Below, piece by piece: positions 52,910 to 62,857 of a stretch of DNA of 64,000 nucleotides. The DNA is taken from contig CAVWAL010000009.1 of the NCBI GenBank assembly GCA_963752935.1, positions 682,001 to 746,000 on the forward strand, in the 5' to 3' direction. Numbering within the stretch: position 1 is the first letter of the stretch; every line of letters begins with the position of its first letter. A model generated the notes under the pieces. The model saw nothing but the letters and a program-made list of their open reading frames with translations, made no database searches and had not been told where the DNA came from. The translations under genes and the position numbers were made by a program. This stretch comes from RI-153 sp963752935. Lineage in GTDB: Bacteria > Chloroflexota > Anaerolineae > Caldilineales > Caldilineaceae.

Positions 52910-52951
52910 GCTGCATTTCCTCAGTAGCTCTTTTCCTGTGAAGTAAACCTG

Positions 52952-54790
52952 ATGAATCAAAAAAAATCCCAACACACATCTGAAACAGGCGCCGGCCAAA
53001 CCGACCTTACGATAGACGGCCCACCAATCAGGCCCGCAGTTGACTCATCCCCGGCAACTGGGCCGAGATGGCGGCTGCGCACAATTGTCATCATTCTGGG
53101 CGCGCTGGGGCTGGTGTTGTCGATGCGACTGTTTAGTCTGCAAGTCAATGCCTGGCAGAGCTATGCGCCATCGTCGCTGGCCGATCAAGCACGCTATACG
53201 GTGGACGACCGCACGCCGTGGGGCGTGATCGTCGATCGCGACGGTGTTCTGCTGGCGGCGGATCGCTACACCTACCGCATCACCGCCACCCCCAATCGCA
53301 TCCCCCCTGAGGACTGGTTGACGATCGCGGAGATCCTGTGGGAGCACGCCCACATCCCGGTGGAACAGACACGCAACCGCCTGGCGCAGAACTCAGAGAG
53401 CAGTTACCTGGTGCTTGCGACGGACGTCGCTTTCGCAGACGGACGGGCGCTTCTCGACGAACAAAAACGCCGCCGCGATGCCGATGAGACAGTGCTGGAT
53501 CAGATCCTGATCAGCGAGCGACCGCGCCGGTTCTATCCGCAAGGAAGCCTGGCCAGCCAGGTGATTGGGTTCGTCACCGGCGAGCGCAAGCCGGTTCTCG
53601 GTGTTGAGCGATATTACGCCAGCTTTTTGCCGAGTAGCGGCGTGGGGTTGCCCCAGGGTGGACGGCAATCGCGCGAGGCTCTCCCTTTGCAGACGCAACG
53701 GTTTTTGGCCCAGGGCAACGAAAAAGGACTCGTCCTGACTATCGACCGCACGATTCAATGGATCATCGAACAAGAGTTGCGTGACGCCGTGACCTTTTAC
53801 CGCGCCGAAGCGGGCAGCATCATCGTGATGGACCCACGGACAGGTGCAATCCTGGGTATGGCGAATTGGCCCACGTTCGACGCCAACCGTTACGAAACGG
53901 AAGACGCCAGTAGTTTCAACAATTCAACGGTCAGCGCACAATTTGAGCCGGGATCGATCTTCAAAGTGATTACAGTCGCCGGCGCTATTGATGCGGGCGC
54001 GGTGGAACCGACGACCATCTTTACAGACACAGGCACCATCGTGGTTGGTCAGCGAACCATTATGAACAGCACGCGCACCGCGATTGGCCGTTTGAGCGTC
54101 GCCGACGCCCTGGCCCAGTCGAACAACGTGGTCACCGTGCAGGTTGCGCAGGCCCTTGGTGAAGAAAAATTCTATGATTACGTGTCGCTCTTTGGGTTCG
54201 GGGCCGATACCAATATCGACCTGAGCGGCGAGATTCCCGGGTTGGTCAAGCGGCCTGGCGATCCGACGTGGAGCCCTTCAGATCTGGGGACCAATAGCTT
54301 TGGTCAAGGTGTGGCGGTGACGCCGATCCAGATGTTGAGTGCCGTGTGCGCAATGGTCAACGGCGGCAAGCTGATGCGCCCGTACATTGTGGCCGCCCGC
54401 GTCCACGGTAGCGATACACTGCTGACACAGCCGACCACGGCCCATCAGGTGCTCAAGCCCGAGACATCAGACGTCATGCGCGAAATGATGATCCACGTCG
54501 TCGAAACGGGCAACACACAGGCGCAGGTACCCGGATATACGGTTGGCGGGAAGAGCGGCACAGCCGAAATCGCCACTGCCGACGGGTACTCTGAAGAGAC
54601 CATTGCCAGTTTCGTGGGCTTTGCACCGGCGGACGATCCGCAATTTGTGGTGCTGGTCAAACTAGATCGCCCCGACACCACCATTGTACGCTGGGCGTCG
54701 CAGTCGGCCGCACCTGTCTTCAAACGCGTCGCCTTCCGCCTGTTGGATCATTTGAACATTCCGCCCGATGCGGAGCGATTGAAGAACTAA
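52952..54790 (+). CDS. ftsI: Peptidoglycan transpeptidase FtsI/PBP2
   Basis: 612 aa. N-terminal TM (about 40-60), PBP dimer domain, then transpeptidase with active Ser in FEPGSIFKVITVAG (SxxK), AQSNNVVTVQVAQ (SxN) and VGGKSGTAEIATADG (KSG). Catalyses septal cross-linking outside the membrane. No PASTA domain is seen at the C-terminus. Confidence 0.93.
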   Translation: MNQKKSQHTSETGAGQTDLTIDGPPIRPAVDSSPATGPRWRLRTIVIILGALGLVLSMRLFSLQVNAWQSYAPSSLADQARYTVDDRTPWGVIVDRDGVLLAADRYTYRITATPNRIPPEDWLTIAEILWEHAHIPVEQTRNRLAQNSESSYLVLATDVAFADGRALLDEQKRRRDADETVLDQILISERPRRFYPQGSLASQVIGFVTGERKPVLGVERYYASFLPSSGVGLPQGGRQSREALPLQTQRFLAQGNEKGLVLTIDRTIQWIIEQELRDAVTFYRAEAGSIIVMDPRTGAILGMANWPTFDANRYETEDASSFNNSTVSAQFEPGSIFKVITVAGAIDAGAVEPTTIFTDTGTIVVGQRTIMNSTRTAIGRLSVADALAQSNNVVTVQVAQALGEEKFYDYVSLFGFGADTNIDLSGEIPGLVKRPGDPTWSPSDLGTNSFGQGVAVTPIQMLSAVCAMVNGGKLMRPYIVAARVHGSDTLLTQPTTAHQVLKPETSDVMREMMIHVVETGNTQAQVPGYTVGGKSGTAEIATADGYSEETIASFVGFAPADDPQFVVLVKLDRPDTTIVRWASQSAAPVFKRVAFRLLDHLNIPPDAERLKN

Positions 54791-54802
54791 GGAATCAAAC
54801 GC

Positions 54803-56365
54803 GTGCACCCCATCGTCGAGACCTCGATCACCCAACATACACTCTGGCAAGCGCTGACTGGGGATTCCCCGCCGTTGGCGCTGACGCCGGCGCCCATCGG
54901 CACAGCCACGCTGGACAGCCGTGCCGTTTCGGCCGGATCACTTTTTGTGGCGGTCGCCGGTCAGCAGACCGACGGACACCGTTTTGTGCGCAATGCGTTG
55001 AACAACGGCGCCACAGCCATCATCTGCGAAGCCCACGGTTTGGAAGGCCTCGAAGTGGACGGTGCGCCGGCCGCCAATGCACTGATCGTTAACTGTACCA
55101 ATGCGCATCGAGCCATCCCGGCCTTGGATACTCATCACCAGGACGTTGCACTCAGCCATCGTCCAATCATTTACATAGTAGAGCACAGCGTCGAAGCGCT
55201 GCAGAAAGTGGGCGCCTTCCAACGGTTGCACCGCACCGCGCCGGGTCTGCGCGTGATTGGCATCACGGGCAGCGTGGGCAAAACCAGCACCAAAGAAGTG
55301 ACGGCGTCTGTGCTCAGCCAGCGCTTCAAAATCCACAATAATGTGGGGAATCTCAACAGCGAACAGGGCCTGCCCCTGACGCTGCTTGGCCTGAACATAT
55401 CTCACGAACGAGCGGTGCTAGAGATGGGCATGTACGCCCTGGGCGAGATCAGCCTGCTCTGTAACCTGGCCCGCCCACACGTCGGTGTTGTCACCAATGT
55501 CGGCCCTGTGCATCTGGAGCGGCTGGGCACCATCGATCGTATTTTGCAGGCCAAGTCGGAGCTGGTGGAAGCATTGCCCAGCGCGGACGAAGGCGGCGTC
55601 GCCATCCTCAATTGGGATGATGAGCGAGTGCGCACCATGGCCGATCTGACCAAAGCACGCATCTTCACGTATGGCCTTACCCCTGAAGCAGACCTGTGGG
55701 CCGACGAGATTGAAAGTTCGGGGATGGAAGGCATCCGCTTTCGCTTTCATCATCAGCCCGCCGGCGCCAAGAAGACAAACCTGTACATCAAGTTGCCCAT
55801 GTTGGGTCGACACAGTGTCCACACCGCGTTACGCGCTGCGGCCGTAGGTCTGGTTGAGGGCATGACCTGGCAAGAGATCGCCACCGGTTTGCAGCGCATG
55901 ACCGGTCAGTTGCGGTTGGTGGTGGTACCGGGAATCAACGGCAGCACCGTAATTGACGATACCTACAACGCCAGCCCCGCCAGCACACTCGCTGCGCTCA
56001 ATCTGTTGGCGGATCTACAAAACGGAGTGCATCGCCGGCGCATTGCCGTGCTTGGGGATATGCGCGAGCTGGGTAGCTATACTGAAGAAGGGCACAGGTC
56101 GGTGGGCATCCGCGCCGCCGCCGTGACAGAAGTGTTGGTCACCGTGGGTGAGTTGGGCCGCATCATCGGCGAAGAGGCATTGGCCGCCGGGTACGATCCG
56201 GCGAACCTGCACATAGTGTCGACGGCATCCGAAGTCATTGATGCGTTGCACCACCTGATCCAGCCTCAGGATCTGATCCTGATCAAAGGCAGCCGCGCCG
56301 TCGGTATGGATCAGATTATTGCAGAGGTAACCTTATCAAAAAGCGCATTGGGCGCAAAGGGATAG
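54803..56365 (+). CDS. murF: UDP-MurNAc-tripeptide-D-Ala-D-Ala ligase MurF
   Basis: 520 aa, GTG start, AAGGAA upstream. Substrate domain LDSRAVSAGSLFVAVAGQQT, P-loop VIGITGSVGKTSTKEVTASV, VLEMGMYALGEISLLCNLAR, VIDDTYNASPASTLAALNLL and VAVLGDMRELGSYTEEGHRS-like text define MurF. There is an insertion (about 85-130) of moderate length. Cytoplasmic step of peptidoglycan synthesis. Confidence 0.93.
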   Translation: MHPIVETSITQHTLWQALTGDSPPLALTPAPIGTATLDSRAVSAGSLFVAVAGQQTDGHRFVRNALNNGATAIICEAHGLEGLEVDGAPAANALIVNCTNAHRAIPALDTHHQDVALSHRPIIYIVEHSVEALQKVGAFQRLHRTAPGLRVIGITGSVGKTSTKEVTASVLSQRFKIHNNVGNLNSEQGLPLTLLGLNISHERAVLEMGMYALGEISLLCNLARPHVGVVTNVGPVHLERLGTIDRILQAKSELVEALPSADEGGVAILNWDDERVRTMADLTKARIFTYGLTPEADLWADEIESSGMEGIRFRFHHQPAGAKKTNLYIKLPMLGRHSVHTALRAAAVGLVEGMTWQEIATGLQRMTGQLRLVVVPGINGSTVIDDTYNASPASTLAALNLLADLQNGVHRRRIAVLGDMRELGSYTEEGHRSVGIRAAAVTEVLVTVGELGRIIGEEALAAGYDPANLHIVSTASEVIDALHHLIQPQDLILIKGSRAVGMDQIIAEVTLSKSALGAKG

Positions 56366-56373
56366 AGTCGTAC

Positions 56374-57378
56374 ATGGAAGTTCCCCTGACACTGGGCAGT
56401 ATCAGTTTCTTCATCGCCGTTATTTGGGGGCGCCCGCTGATCAGTCTCCTCAAACGGTGGCGGATTGGGAAGCAAATCCGTATCGAAGGGCCGGATCGCC
56501 ATCAAGTGAAAACAGGGACGCCTACCATGGGTGGATTTCTCTTTGTGGTGCCGGTGCTCTTGATCACCGGTGTGCTCAATCTGGCCGATCTGCTTGGTTT
56601 CAACCTGATTGGGCAAAGTACGCTTTTGCTCTTCTTTTGTCTGGCGGCTTACTCGGCGCTCGGCGCCGTGGACGACTGGCAGGGAATCAAGGGTCTGCGC
56701 GGCAAGGGTGAAGGCATCAGCGCCCGCATGAAGAGCATCTTTCAGTTCATTTTTGCGCTCATCATCGCCTCGGTGCTCTACTTTGGCCCACCAGAATTGG
56801 ACTATGTTGGCGTGCCCGGGATTCCCAATTTCGTCGAAATCGGCTGGCTTTTTCTGCCTATTGCCGTCTTTATCATTGTTGGATTCAGCAACGCCATCAA
56901 TCTGACCGACGGACTCGATAGCCTGGCCGGCAGTCTGAGCAGCGTCGCCTTTGCCAGTTACGGCATTATCGCCTTTTTGCAGCAGCAGACTTACCTGGCC
57001 GCTTTTTGCTTTACGATTGTGGGGGCGCTCTTCGCCTTCTTGTGGTTCAATGCCCACCCGGCCGAACTCTTTATGGGCGACACCGGTAGCCTGGCCTTAG
57101 GCGCTACGCTCGGCCTCGTCTCGTTGATGACGGCGCAGTGGTTGCTGCTGCCCGTGGTGGGTCTTGTCTTTATGAGCGAAACTCTCTCGGTGATGCTCCA
57201 GGTTGCCTCGGCCAAATTCACGCGACGCTATCTAGGTCGCGACATACGCCTGTTTAAAATGGCGCCACTTCACCATCATTTCGAGCTGCTGGGGTGGAGC
57301 GAAACCCAGGTGAAGGAACGATTCTGGCTGGTCGGCGTCCTTTCGGGCATGTTGGGTGTTGCGCTTGCCCTGATGTAA
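56374..57378 (+). CDS. mraY: Phospho-MurNAc-pentapeptide transferase MraY
   Basis: 334 aa, ten membrane helices. Catalytic AVDDWQGIKG, GFSNAINLTDGLDSLAG, AHPAELFMGDTGSLALG and MAPLHHHFELLGWSE are all present; HQVKTGTPTMGGFLFV near the start is the usual GTPTMGG motif. It transfers phospho-MurNAc-pentapeptide to undecaprenyl phosphate (lipid I). Confidence 0.96.
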   Translation: MEVPLTLGSISFFIAVIWGRPLISLLKRWRIGKQIRIEGPDRHQVKTGTPTMGGFLFVVPVLLITGVLNLADLLGFNLIGQSTLLLFFCLAAYSALGAVDDWQGIKGLRGKGEGISARMKSIFQFIFALIIASVLYFGPPELDYVGVPGIPNFVEIGWLFLPIAVFIIVGFSNAINLTDGLDSLAGSLSSVAFASYGIIAFLQQQTYLAAFCFTIVGALFAFLWFNAHPAELFMGDTGSLALGATLGLVSLMTAQWLLLPVVGLVFMSETLSVMLQVASAKFTRRYLGRDIRLFKMAPLHHHFELLGWSETQVKERFWLVGVLSGMLGVALALM

Positions 57379-57427
57379 AAGCGCTCTGACAAGTGATGGA
57401 AAGTTCGTTGAGAACGGAGGTTCTCGC

Positions 57428-59062
57428 ATGTACATTGACCGCACAGCACCTGAAAGCGATCTATCCACGATTTCGGCAGAAGTTGGCGTGGACGCCACGA
57501 TTGACATGCTGCAGGGAGAAAACGCCGAGGGTGCAATCAATATGATCAATCTGGCGCCATCCTACTCCTTCCGCCATAAGCAGGTCGTGATCCTGGGGTT
57601 GGCTCGACAGGGAAGTGCGCTGGCGCGCTTCTTCCACACCGCCGGCGCACAGGTGACGATCAATGATGCTGCCTCCGCCGACAGACTCGGCCCGGAGCTC
57701 GAAAGCATCTCGGATCTACCGGTGGATCTGGTGCTAGGTGACCACCCGTTGTCGCTACTCGATCAGTGCGATCTGCTCTGCCTGAGCGGCGGCGTCCCGG
57801 CGCAGTTGCCGCTGGTGCAAGAGGCGATCCGCCGCGGTATTCCGCTGAGCAACGACAGCCTGCTCACGTGCCAACTGGCCCCCTGCCCGGTCATTGCCAT
57901 CACAGGCAGCAGCGGCAAAACCACGACGACAACCCTGGTGGGGCACATGCTAAGCGAAGCCGGCGCCGGCAGTGGACGTACTATCCACGTAGGCGGCAAT
58001 ATTGGCCTTCCGCTCATAGACCGCCTGGATCAAATTACGGCGGACGATCTGATCGTACTCGAGCTGAGCAGCTTTCAGCTAGAACTGTTCGACCCATCGC
58101 TTGCTTTCGGCGATTTTGAAACACTACCGATCGACGTGGTCGCCATCCTCAACGTGACACCCAATCATCTGGATCGTCACGACGCGATGCGTAGTTACGC
58201 CGAGGCCAAATTCAACCTCTTGCGTCATTTGAAGCCATCCACACGGGTGATCCTGAGCGCCGACGATCCGGTGACCGAAAGGCTGGCACTCGGTGCAGTG
58301 GCGGGGCCTAAGCTGCCCTCAAATTGGGCCATGAACGATCTGGTCGACGATCTCCACAGACAGTTGGCCGCACGACCGACGCCGCCCGTCCTCTTCAGCC
58401 TGCAGCAGAACCTCGAACAGGGCGCATCGTTGATCGATGATCGGCTTGTCTACAACGGCGACACCATCTGCCTGCGTTCCGAAGTGCGTCTGCGCGGCGA
58501 CCACAATGTCAGCAACCTGCTGGCGGCGGCGGCTATCAGCCGCGCCGCCATGTATGTGCCGATTGAAGCGATGGCCGAGGTGGCGCGCACCTTTGCCGGT
58601 GTGCCCCATCGGCTAGAGGAGGTGCAGAACGTGAGCGGCGTTACCTGGATCAACGACAGCATCGCCACGGCGCCGGAACGGGCCATCGCCGGTCTGCGCA
58701 CCTTCGCCCCCGGCGCACAGACGCTTATCCTGTTGGCGGGAGGCAAAGATAAGAAGCTGCCCTGGCAAGAATTTGCCGACGAAGTGCTCAAACGAGTCAA
58801 CTATTTGATTGGCTTTGGCGATGCAGGCTCTATGATTGTAGAGACAGTGCAAGAGCGCGCCGCAGATCGCCGTCTCTCTGCACCTGGTTGCGCCGTATTG
58901 CAGCGTCTGGACGAAGCGGTGCACCTGGCTGCGCAGATAGCCGACAAAAACACCGTTGTGCTGCTCTCTCCTGGCGGCACCAGCTACGATGCGTACAAGA
59001 ATTTCGAAGAACGAGGAGAGCACTTCCGCAGTCTGGTACAAGCCGAACAGAAGAGGCAGTGA
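57428..59062 (+). CDS. murD: UDP-MurNAc-L-alanine D-glutamate ligase MurD
   Basis: 544 aa from the ATG at 57428 (GGAGG upstream), longer than usual by an N-terminal 40 residues that precede YSFRHKQVVILGLARQGSAL. P-loop AITGSSGKTTTTTLVGHML, ELSSFQLELFDPSLAF, LNVTPNHLDRHDAMRSYAEA, VTWINDSIATAPERAIAGLR and LSPGGTSYDAYKNFEERGEH support MurD. An ATG at 57543 would remove the extension. Confidence 0.92.
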   Translation: MYIDRTAPESDLSTISAEVGVDATIDMLQGENAEGAINMINLAPSYSFRHKQVVILGLARQGSALARFFHTAGAQVTINDAASADRLGPELESISDLPVDLVLGDHPLSLLDQCDLLCLSGGVPAQLPLVQEAIRRGIPLSNDSLLTCQLAPCPVIAITGSSGKTTTTTLVGHMLSEAGAGSGRTIHVGGNIGLPLIDRLDQITADDLIVLELSSFQLELFDPSLAFGDFETLPIDVVAILNVTPNHLDRHDAMRSYAEAKFNLLRHLKPSTRVILSADDPVTERLALGAVAGPKLPSNWAMNDLVDDLHRQLAARPTPPVLFSLQQNLEQGASLIDDRLVYNGDTICLRSEVRLRGDHNVSNLLAAAAISRAAMYVPIEAMAEVARTFAGVPHRLEEVQNVSGVTWINDSIATAPERAIAGLRTFAPGAQTLILLAGGKDKKLPWQEFADEVLKRVNYLIGFGDAGSMIVETVQERAADRRLSAPGCAVLQRLDEAVHLAAQIADKNTVVLLSPGGTSYDAYKNFEERGEHFRSLVQAEQKRQ

Positions 59063-59069
59063 AGACCTG

Positions 59070-60410
59070 ATGACGACGACGCGTTCTTCTTCGTCCAACC
59101 AACAATCAGAAATCGGCGGCTACGACTGGGGTCTGATCACCGTTGTAACGGCGCTGCTGCTCTTTGGGCTGGTCATGGTGTTCAGCGCCAGTTACCCATG
59201 GGCGATGGAATACTTCACATCGCCCTTTCACTTTGTGATCTTGCAGTTACGCTGGTTGGCCGTGGGCCTGGCCGCCCTGGTGACGGCGGCCATGATCCCG
59301 TACACCTTCTGGGAGCGTTGGAGTGTGCTCTTGATGGGTTTGGGGCTGCTGGCCTTGATGACCGTGATCATCTTCGGCACGGCGCGCTACGGAGCCACAC
59401 GCACCCTCTTCGGTGGCAGTGTCCAGCCCAGTGAGCCGGTGAAGATCATCATTCTGATCTACGTGAGCACGTGGCTGGCCAGCAAAGGAGATCGCATCCG
59501 GCAGATCAACTATGGGCTGATCCCCTTTGGCGTGCTCATGGGGATCGTCACCGGGTTGATCGTGGCACAGCCCGATATCAGCACGACTATCCTCATTGTG
59601 ATCACAGCGTCAATCATCTTCTTTCTGGCCGGCGCCGAATTAAAACAGTTGCTGATCGGCGGCGTAATCGCGGTGATCACATTCTGGGTGGTCATCACGC
59701 GCAGCGACTATGCGCAACATCGTGTGCAGGCGTACCTGGCGTCTGTGCTTGATCCGCTGCAAAGCCCGGAATGGCAGATCACACAGGCATCCGAAGCGCT
59801 GGTGCGCGGCGGGCCCTTCGGGGCAGGGCTGGGCAACAGCACAGAGAAGCTACCCGGCAACCTGCCGCTCAGTTGGTCAGACAACATCTTCGCCATTGTC
59901 GGCGAGGAATTGGGGTTGATGGGCACGCTGATCGTGATCCTTCTCTTCGCTCTGCTGGCCTATCGCGGCTTTCGCATCGCCGCCGAATCGCCCGACATGT
60001 TCGGTTCGCTCCTGGCCGTGGGGATCACGTCGTTGATCGTGCTACAGGCGATCATCCATATTGCCGTGGTCGTAGCCATGGCCCCCCCTACCGGCGTAAC
60101 TTTGCCGTATATCAGTTTTGGGGGCAGTTCTCTTGTGACATTATTGGGCGCGACCGGTATTCTACTCAACATCAGTAGATATCGGGGCAGTCCAATGGCG
60201 GCTCGCCCCAAAGGAGCGCTAAGCTATGCGAGTTTTGATTTCGGGTGGCGGAACCGGCGGACACGTGTATCCAGCGCTGGCCGTCGCAACACACCTACAA
60301 AGTCAAACGGGACCGGTCGCACCGCCCCAACCCGTCGCGGCACAGGCCGCAGTAGCGATCAACAAAGGGGACGCAGCCACGATCGCACCGGCAGCAGCCG
60401 CAAAAACTAG
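59070..60410 (+). CDS. ftsW: Lipid II polymerase FtsW
   Basis: 446 aa. Ten hydrophobic helices of the SEDS family; GATRTLFGGSVQPSEPVKI, LPLSWSDNIFAIVGEELGLM, MAPPTGVTLPYISFGGSSLV and LLNISRY near the end. After the last helix an Arg/Ser/Gly-rich tail of about 60 residues runs over the start of murG in another frame (60226-60410). Septal peptidoglycan polymerase of the divisome. Confidence 0.93.
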   Translation: MTTTRSSSSNQQSEIGGYDWGLITVVTALLLFGLVMVFSASYPWAMEYFTSPFHFVILQLRWLAVGLAALVTAAMIPYTFWERWSVLLMGLGLLALMTVIIFGTARYGATRTLFGGSVQPSEPVKIIILIYVSTWLASKGDRIRQINYGLIPFGVLMGIVTGLIVAQPDISTTILIVITASIIFFLAGAELKQLLIGGVIAVITFWVVITRSDYAQHRVQAYLASVLDPLQSPEWQITQASEALVRGGPFGAGLGNSTEKLPGNLPLSWSDNIFAIVGEELGLMGTLIVILLFALLAYRGFRIAAESPDMFGSLLAVGITSLIVLQAIIHIAVVVAMAPPTGVTLPYISFGGSSLVTLLGATGILLNISRYRGSPMAARPKGALSYASFDFGWRNRRTRVSSAGRRNTPTKSNGTGRTAPTRRGTGRSSDQQRGRSHDRTGSSRKN

Positions 60411-61476
60411 CCGTAGCCGTTCTGATCGCGTCGATCTACTGTGGGCGGGCAGCGCAGACGGTGTGGAACGTGAACTGGTTGCTCAGGCCGGCATCCCCTA
60501 TCGGGCGATTCAGACAGGGCAATTGCGCGGCACGAATCCATTGACGGCGCTGGCAAATGCTGGCAAAATGGCCGTAGGTGTGCGTCAATCCTTACAGCTA
60601 CTGGCTGAATTTCGCCCCGATGTCTGCTTTGTCACCGGGGGATATGTCTGCACACCGGTGGCGATTGCCTGCCGCCTGCGCCGTGTGCCAATCCTGATCT
60701 ACCTGCCCGACATGACGCCGGGTTGGGCGATCCGCTGGCTGAGTCTGCTGGCGACGAAGGTGGCGGTCAGCTTCCCAGACGTAAGTCACTTTTTTGGCAA
60801 CAAAGCAGTAGTCACCGGCTACCCCGTCCGCCCCGAACTGTTAAATGCCGCAACCGATCGAGAGGCAACGCGCCGCCGGTTGGGTCAAGCGCTGGACATT
60901 GATTGGTCATTGGGCGATGCACAGGGGAATACCTTGCCGCTCGTCCTGGTTTTCGGTGGCAGTCGCGGTGCTCGCAGCATCAATCAAGCGATATGGGCAG
61001 CCTTGCCCGATCTGCTGTCTCATTGTCAGATTCTGCACGTGGTGGGGACGCGCGATCGGCCTATCTACCAAGAGACGCCGCCGCAGATTCCAGCGGGCTT
61101 AGGCAATCGCTATCATCCTGTTTCATATCTACACGATGAGATGATTCTGGCACTGGCCGCAGCCGATCTGGCGATAGCGCGGGCAGGGGCCAGCACGCTG
61201 GCCGAGTTCCCGTTGACGCGGTTGCCCGCGATCCTGGTGCCGCTGCCCATTGCGGGCAATCACCAACAGCCCAATGCGAACAAACTGGCCGATGCCGGCG
61301 GCGCCATCATCATCGAAGACGGCAATCTGTCCACCGAGTTACTGCCACGCGCTGTGGAGCTGCTCCACGATGAGCAGCGCCGGTTGAAAATGAGCGCCGC
61401 CATGGCAAGCCTGGGCGTTCCGTCCGCTGCACGCAACCTGGCAGAGGTTCTCGTCAAACTCGGTCAGTCACACTGA
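60226..61476 (+). CDS. murG: UDP-GlcNAc undecaprenyl-PP-MurNAc-pentapeptide transferase MurG
   Basis: 416 aa, AAAGGAG upstream. VLISGGGTGGHVYPALAVAT begins the N-domain; an Ala/Pro-rich insert of about 45 residues (about 27-65) then separates it from VDLLWAGSADGVERELVAQA. LVLVFGGSRGARSINQAIWA, RAGASTLAEFPLTRLPAILV and PIAGNHQQPNANKLADAGGA cover the UDP-GlcNAc site. The insert coincides with the overlapping ftsW tail. It makes lipid II at the inner membrane face. Confidence 0.93.
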   Translation: MRVLISGGGTGGHVYPALAVATHLQSQTGPVAPPQPVAAQAAVAINKGDAATIAPAAAAKTSRSRSDRVDLLWAGSADGVERELVAQAGIPYRAIQTGQLRGTNPLTALANAGKMAVGVRQSLQLLAEFRPDVCFVTGGYVCTPVAIACRLRRVPILIYLPDMTPGWAIRWLSLLATKVAVSFPDVSHFFGNKAVVTGYPVRPELLNAATDREATRRRLGQALDIDWSLGDAQGNTLPLVLVFGGSRGARSINQAIWAALPDLLSHCQILHVVGTRDRPIYQETPPQIPAGLGNRYHPVSYLHDEMILALAAADLAIARAGASTLAEFPLTRLPAILVPLPIAGNHQQPNANKLADAGGAIIIEDGNLSTELLPRAVELLHDEQRRLKMSAAMASLGVPSAARNLAEVLVKLGQSH

Positions 61477-61502
61477 ATTGAAAGACTGAACGATTGAGTA
61501 CT

Positions 61503-62162
61503 ATGAGCGATTCATTGCAAGTGATAGCGGTCCTCATTCTATATCTCATCCTCTTTGGCTGGGTAGGGTACCGTCGGGGCAGTTTACGCGAGTTGATTGT
61601 GGCCGTTGTGGCGATTGGCGGCTACCTGATCTTGCAGCGCTACTCGGCAATTGTGGTCACCCTGGTCAATCTATTGTACAAGTTCCAGGCCTTTGCCCGC
61701 GGCGGTGGGTTGAGTGGCGACGATCCCGACGCCATTCTGATCATCCGCGACACCGCAAATCTGGTGGGCGCAGAACAACGAGACACCTTGATCTTTTTGC
61801 TCTGGGTTATCCTGTTGCTGTTCACCTATTGGGTAACCGGGCGCGCCGTGCGCAGCCCCAAGAACCGATCCGATCTAATGGCGATTTTGTTGGGCATGCT
61901 CAACGGCATCTTTTATTTTTCAATCTTTCTGCCAATGCTCAGCGGTATCTTTTTCGGGCAGACAGGGGTGGGCGCCACTGTGCCTGAGGATGGCGCGGGG
62001 CTAGTCTTGCGCAGTGCGCTGGATGTCGTCAGCGATGGGTTCAACAATGTCTGGGGCACGCTAGACGAGCAACAGCCGCTGATTATCGTGGTCTTCCTCA
62101 CGTTGGTCCTGGTGGCGGTGGCGAATACATTGCGCCCACCCAAGGCCAAACCCAAACAATAA
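61503..62162 (+). CDS. CvpA-like membrane protein 1
   Basis: 219 aa from ATG 61503. Four or five membrane helices; the start VIAVLILYLILFGWVGYRRG then SLRELIVAVVAIGGYLILQ resembles CvpA-family proteins, and KSPKN-type basic loop follows the third helix. Function unknown; it sits 26 bases after murG with its paralog-like neighbour. Confidence 0.7.
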   Translation: MSDSLQVIAVLILYLILFGWVGYRRGSLRELIVAVVAIGGYLILQRYSAIVVTLVNLLYKFQAFARGGGLSGDDPDAILIIRDTANLVGAEQRDTLIFLLWVILLLFTYWVTGRAVRSPKNRSDLMAILLGMLNGIFYFSIFLPMLSGIFFGQTGVGATVPEDGAGLVLRSALDVVSDGFNNVWGTLDEQQPLIIVVFLTLVLVAVANTLRPPKAKPKQ

Positions 62163-62183
62163 TCATTCGCCAGGAAGATCTGC

Positions 62184-62726
62184 ATGGGTCCAGTTGAGTT
62201 TTACTTTGCCACTATTGCCATCATCATCACCCTGATCGGGCTGGCGCGTGGCTATGCCAAAGAGTTGGGCAGCACCATGATCATCCTGGTGGCGATCTTC
62301 TTGCTGCTCTTTGTCGAGGAACGAATCAACCCAATGCTGTTGAGCACGCGCAGTCTCCTCTTCGATGAGGCTACCGTCTCGGAGCCGCTCTTTTTGAGCT
62401 TGATCTATCAAATCGCCTTTGTTGCGGCCGTCTTTGCCGGGTATGCAGGGAAAACGATTACATTCGCCGGCAGACCTGTCCCGCCCCCACAAGGGAAGAT
62501 ACTCGATCTGCTCATCGGTGCGCTGAATGGCTATCTGATCGCAGGGACACTCTGGTATTATCAACAAGCCTATGGCTATCCATTCGGGGTGTTTGGCTGG
62601 GTCAACCCTACCGACAACCCATCCGCCCAGGCTGTGATCCAATTGTTGCCACAGTATTTGCTGCCCAGTGCGACATGGTGGATGGTGCCCATCGCCGTGT
62701 TGTTGCTGTTGCGTGTGCGCGGCTAG
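62184..62726 (+). CDS. CvpA-like membrane protein 2
   Basis: 180 aa, ATG at 62184, four predicted helices. YFATIAIIITLIGLARGYAK and ELGSTMIILVAIFLLLFVEE match the CvpA-like opening, LDLLIGALNGYLIAGTLWYY parallels the late part of the first protein. It looks like a diverged companion of the previous gene. Its stop overlaps the start of an intergenic repeat. Confidence 0.7.
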   Translation: MGPVEFYFATIAIIITLIGLARGYAKELGSTMIILVAIFLLLFVEERINPMLLSTRSLLFDEATVSEPLFLSLIYQIAFVAAVFAGYAGKTITFAGRPVPPPQGKILDLLIGALNGYLIAGTLWYYQQAYGYPFGVFGWVNPTDNPSAQAVIQLLPQYLLPSATWWMVPIAVLLLLRVRG

Positions 62727-62768
62727 TATCGTGTCAAGCGTGATTTGATCGGTAGGGATTGCCATCAC
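62723..62768 (+). repeat. Collapsed relative of the palindromic element at 40539
   Basis: CTAGTATCGTGTCAAGCGTG and ATTTGATCGGTAGGGATTGC then CATCAC match the left arm and, after the GTAGGG, the right flank of the 40539-40661 element; the hairpin core has been lost. Confidence 0.75.
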
Positions 62769-62857
62769 AACTCTCTATTGGTGGTACAGACGCCATATTT
62801 CCACCGTGGCATTTATGCCGCACTGTAGTAGACAATGAAACTCATCGGGAAGCTCAC

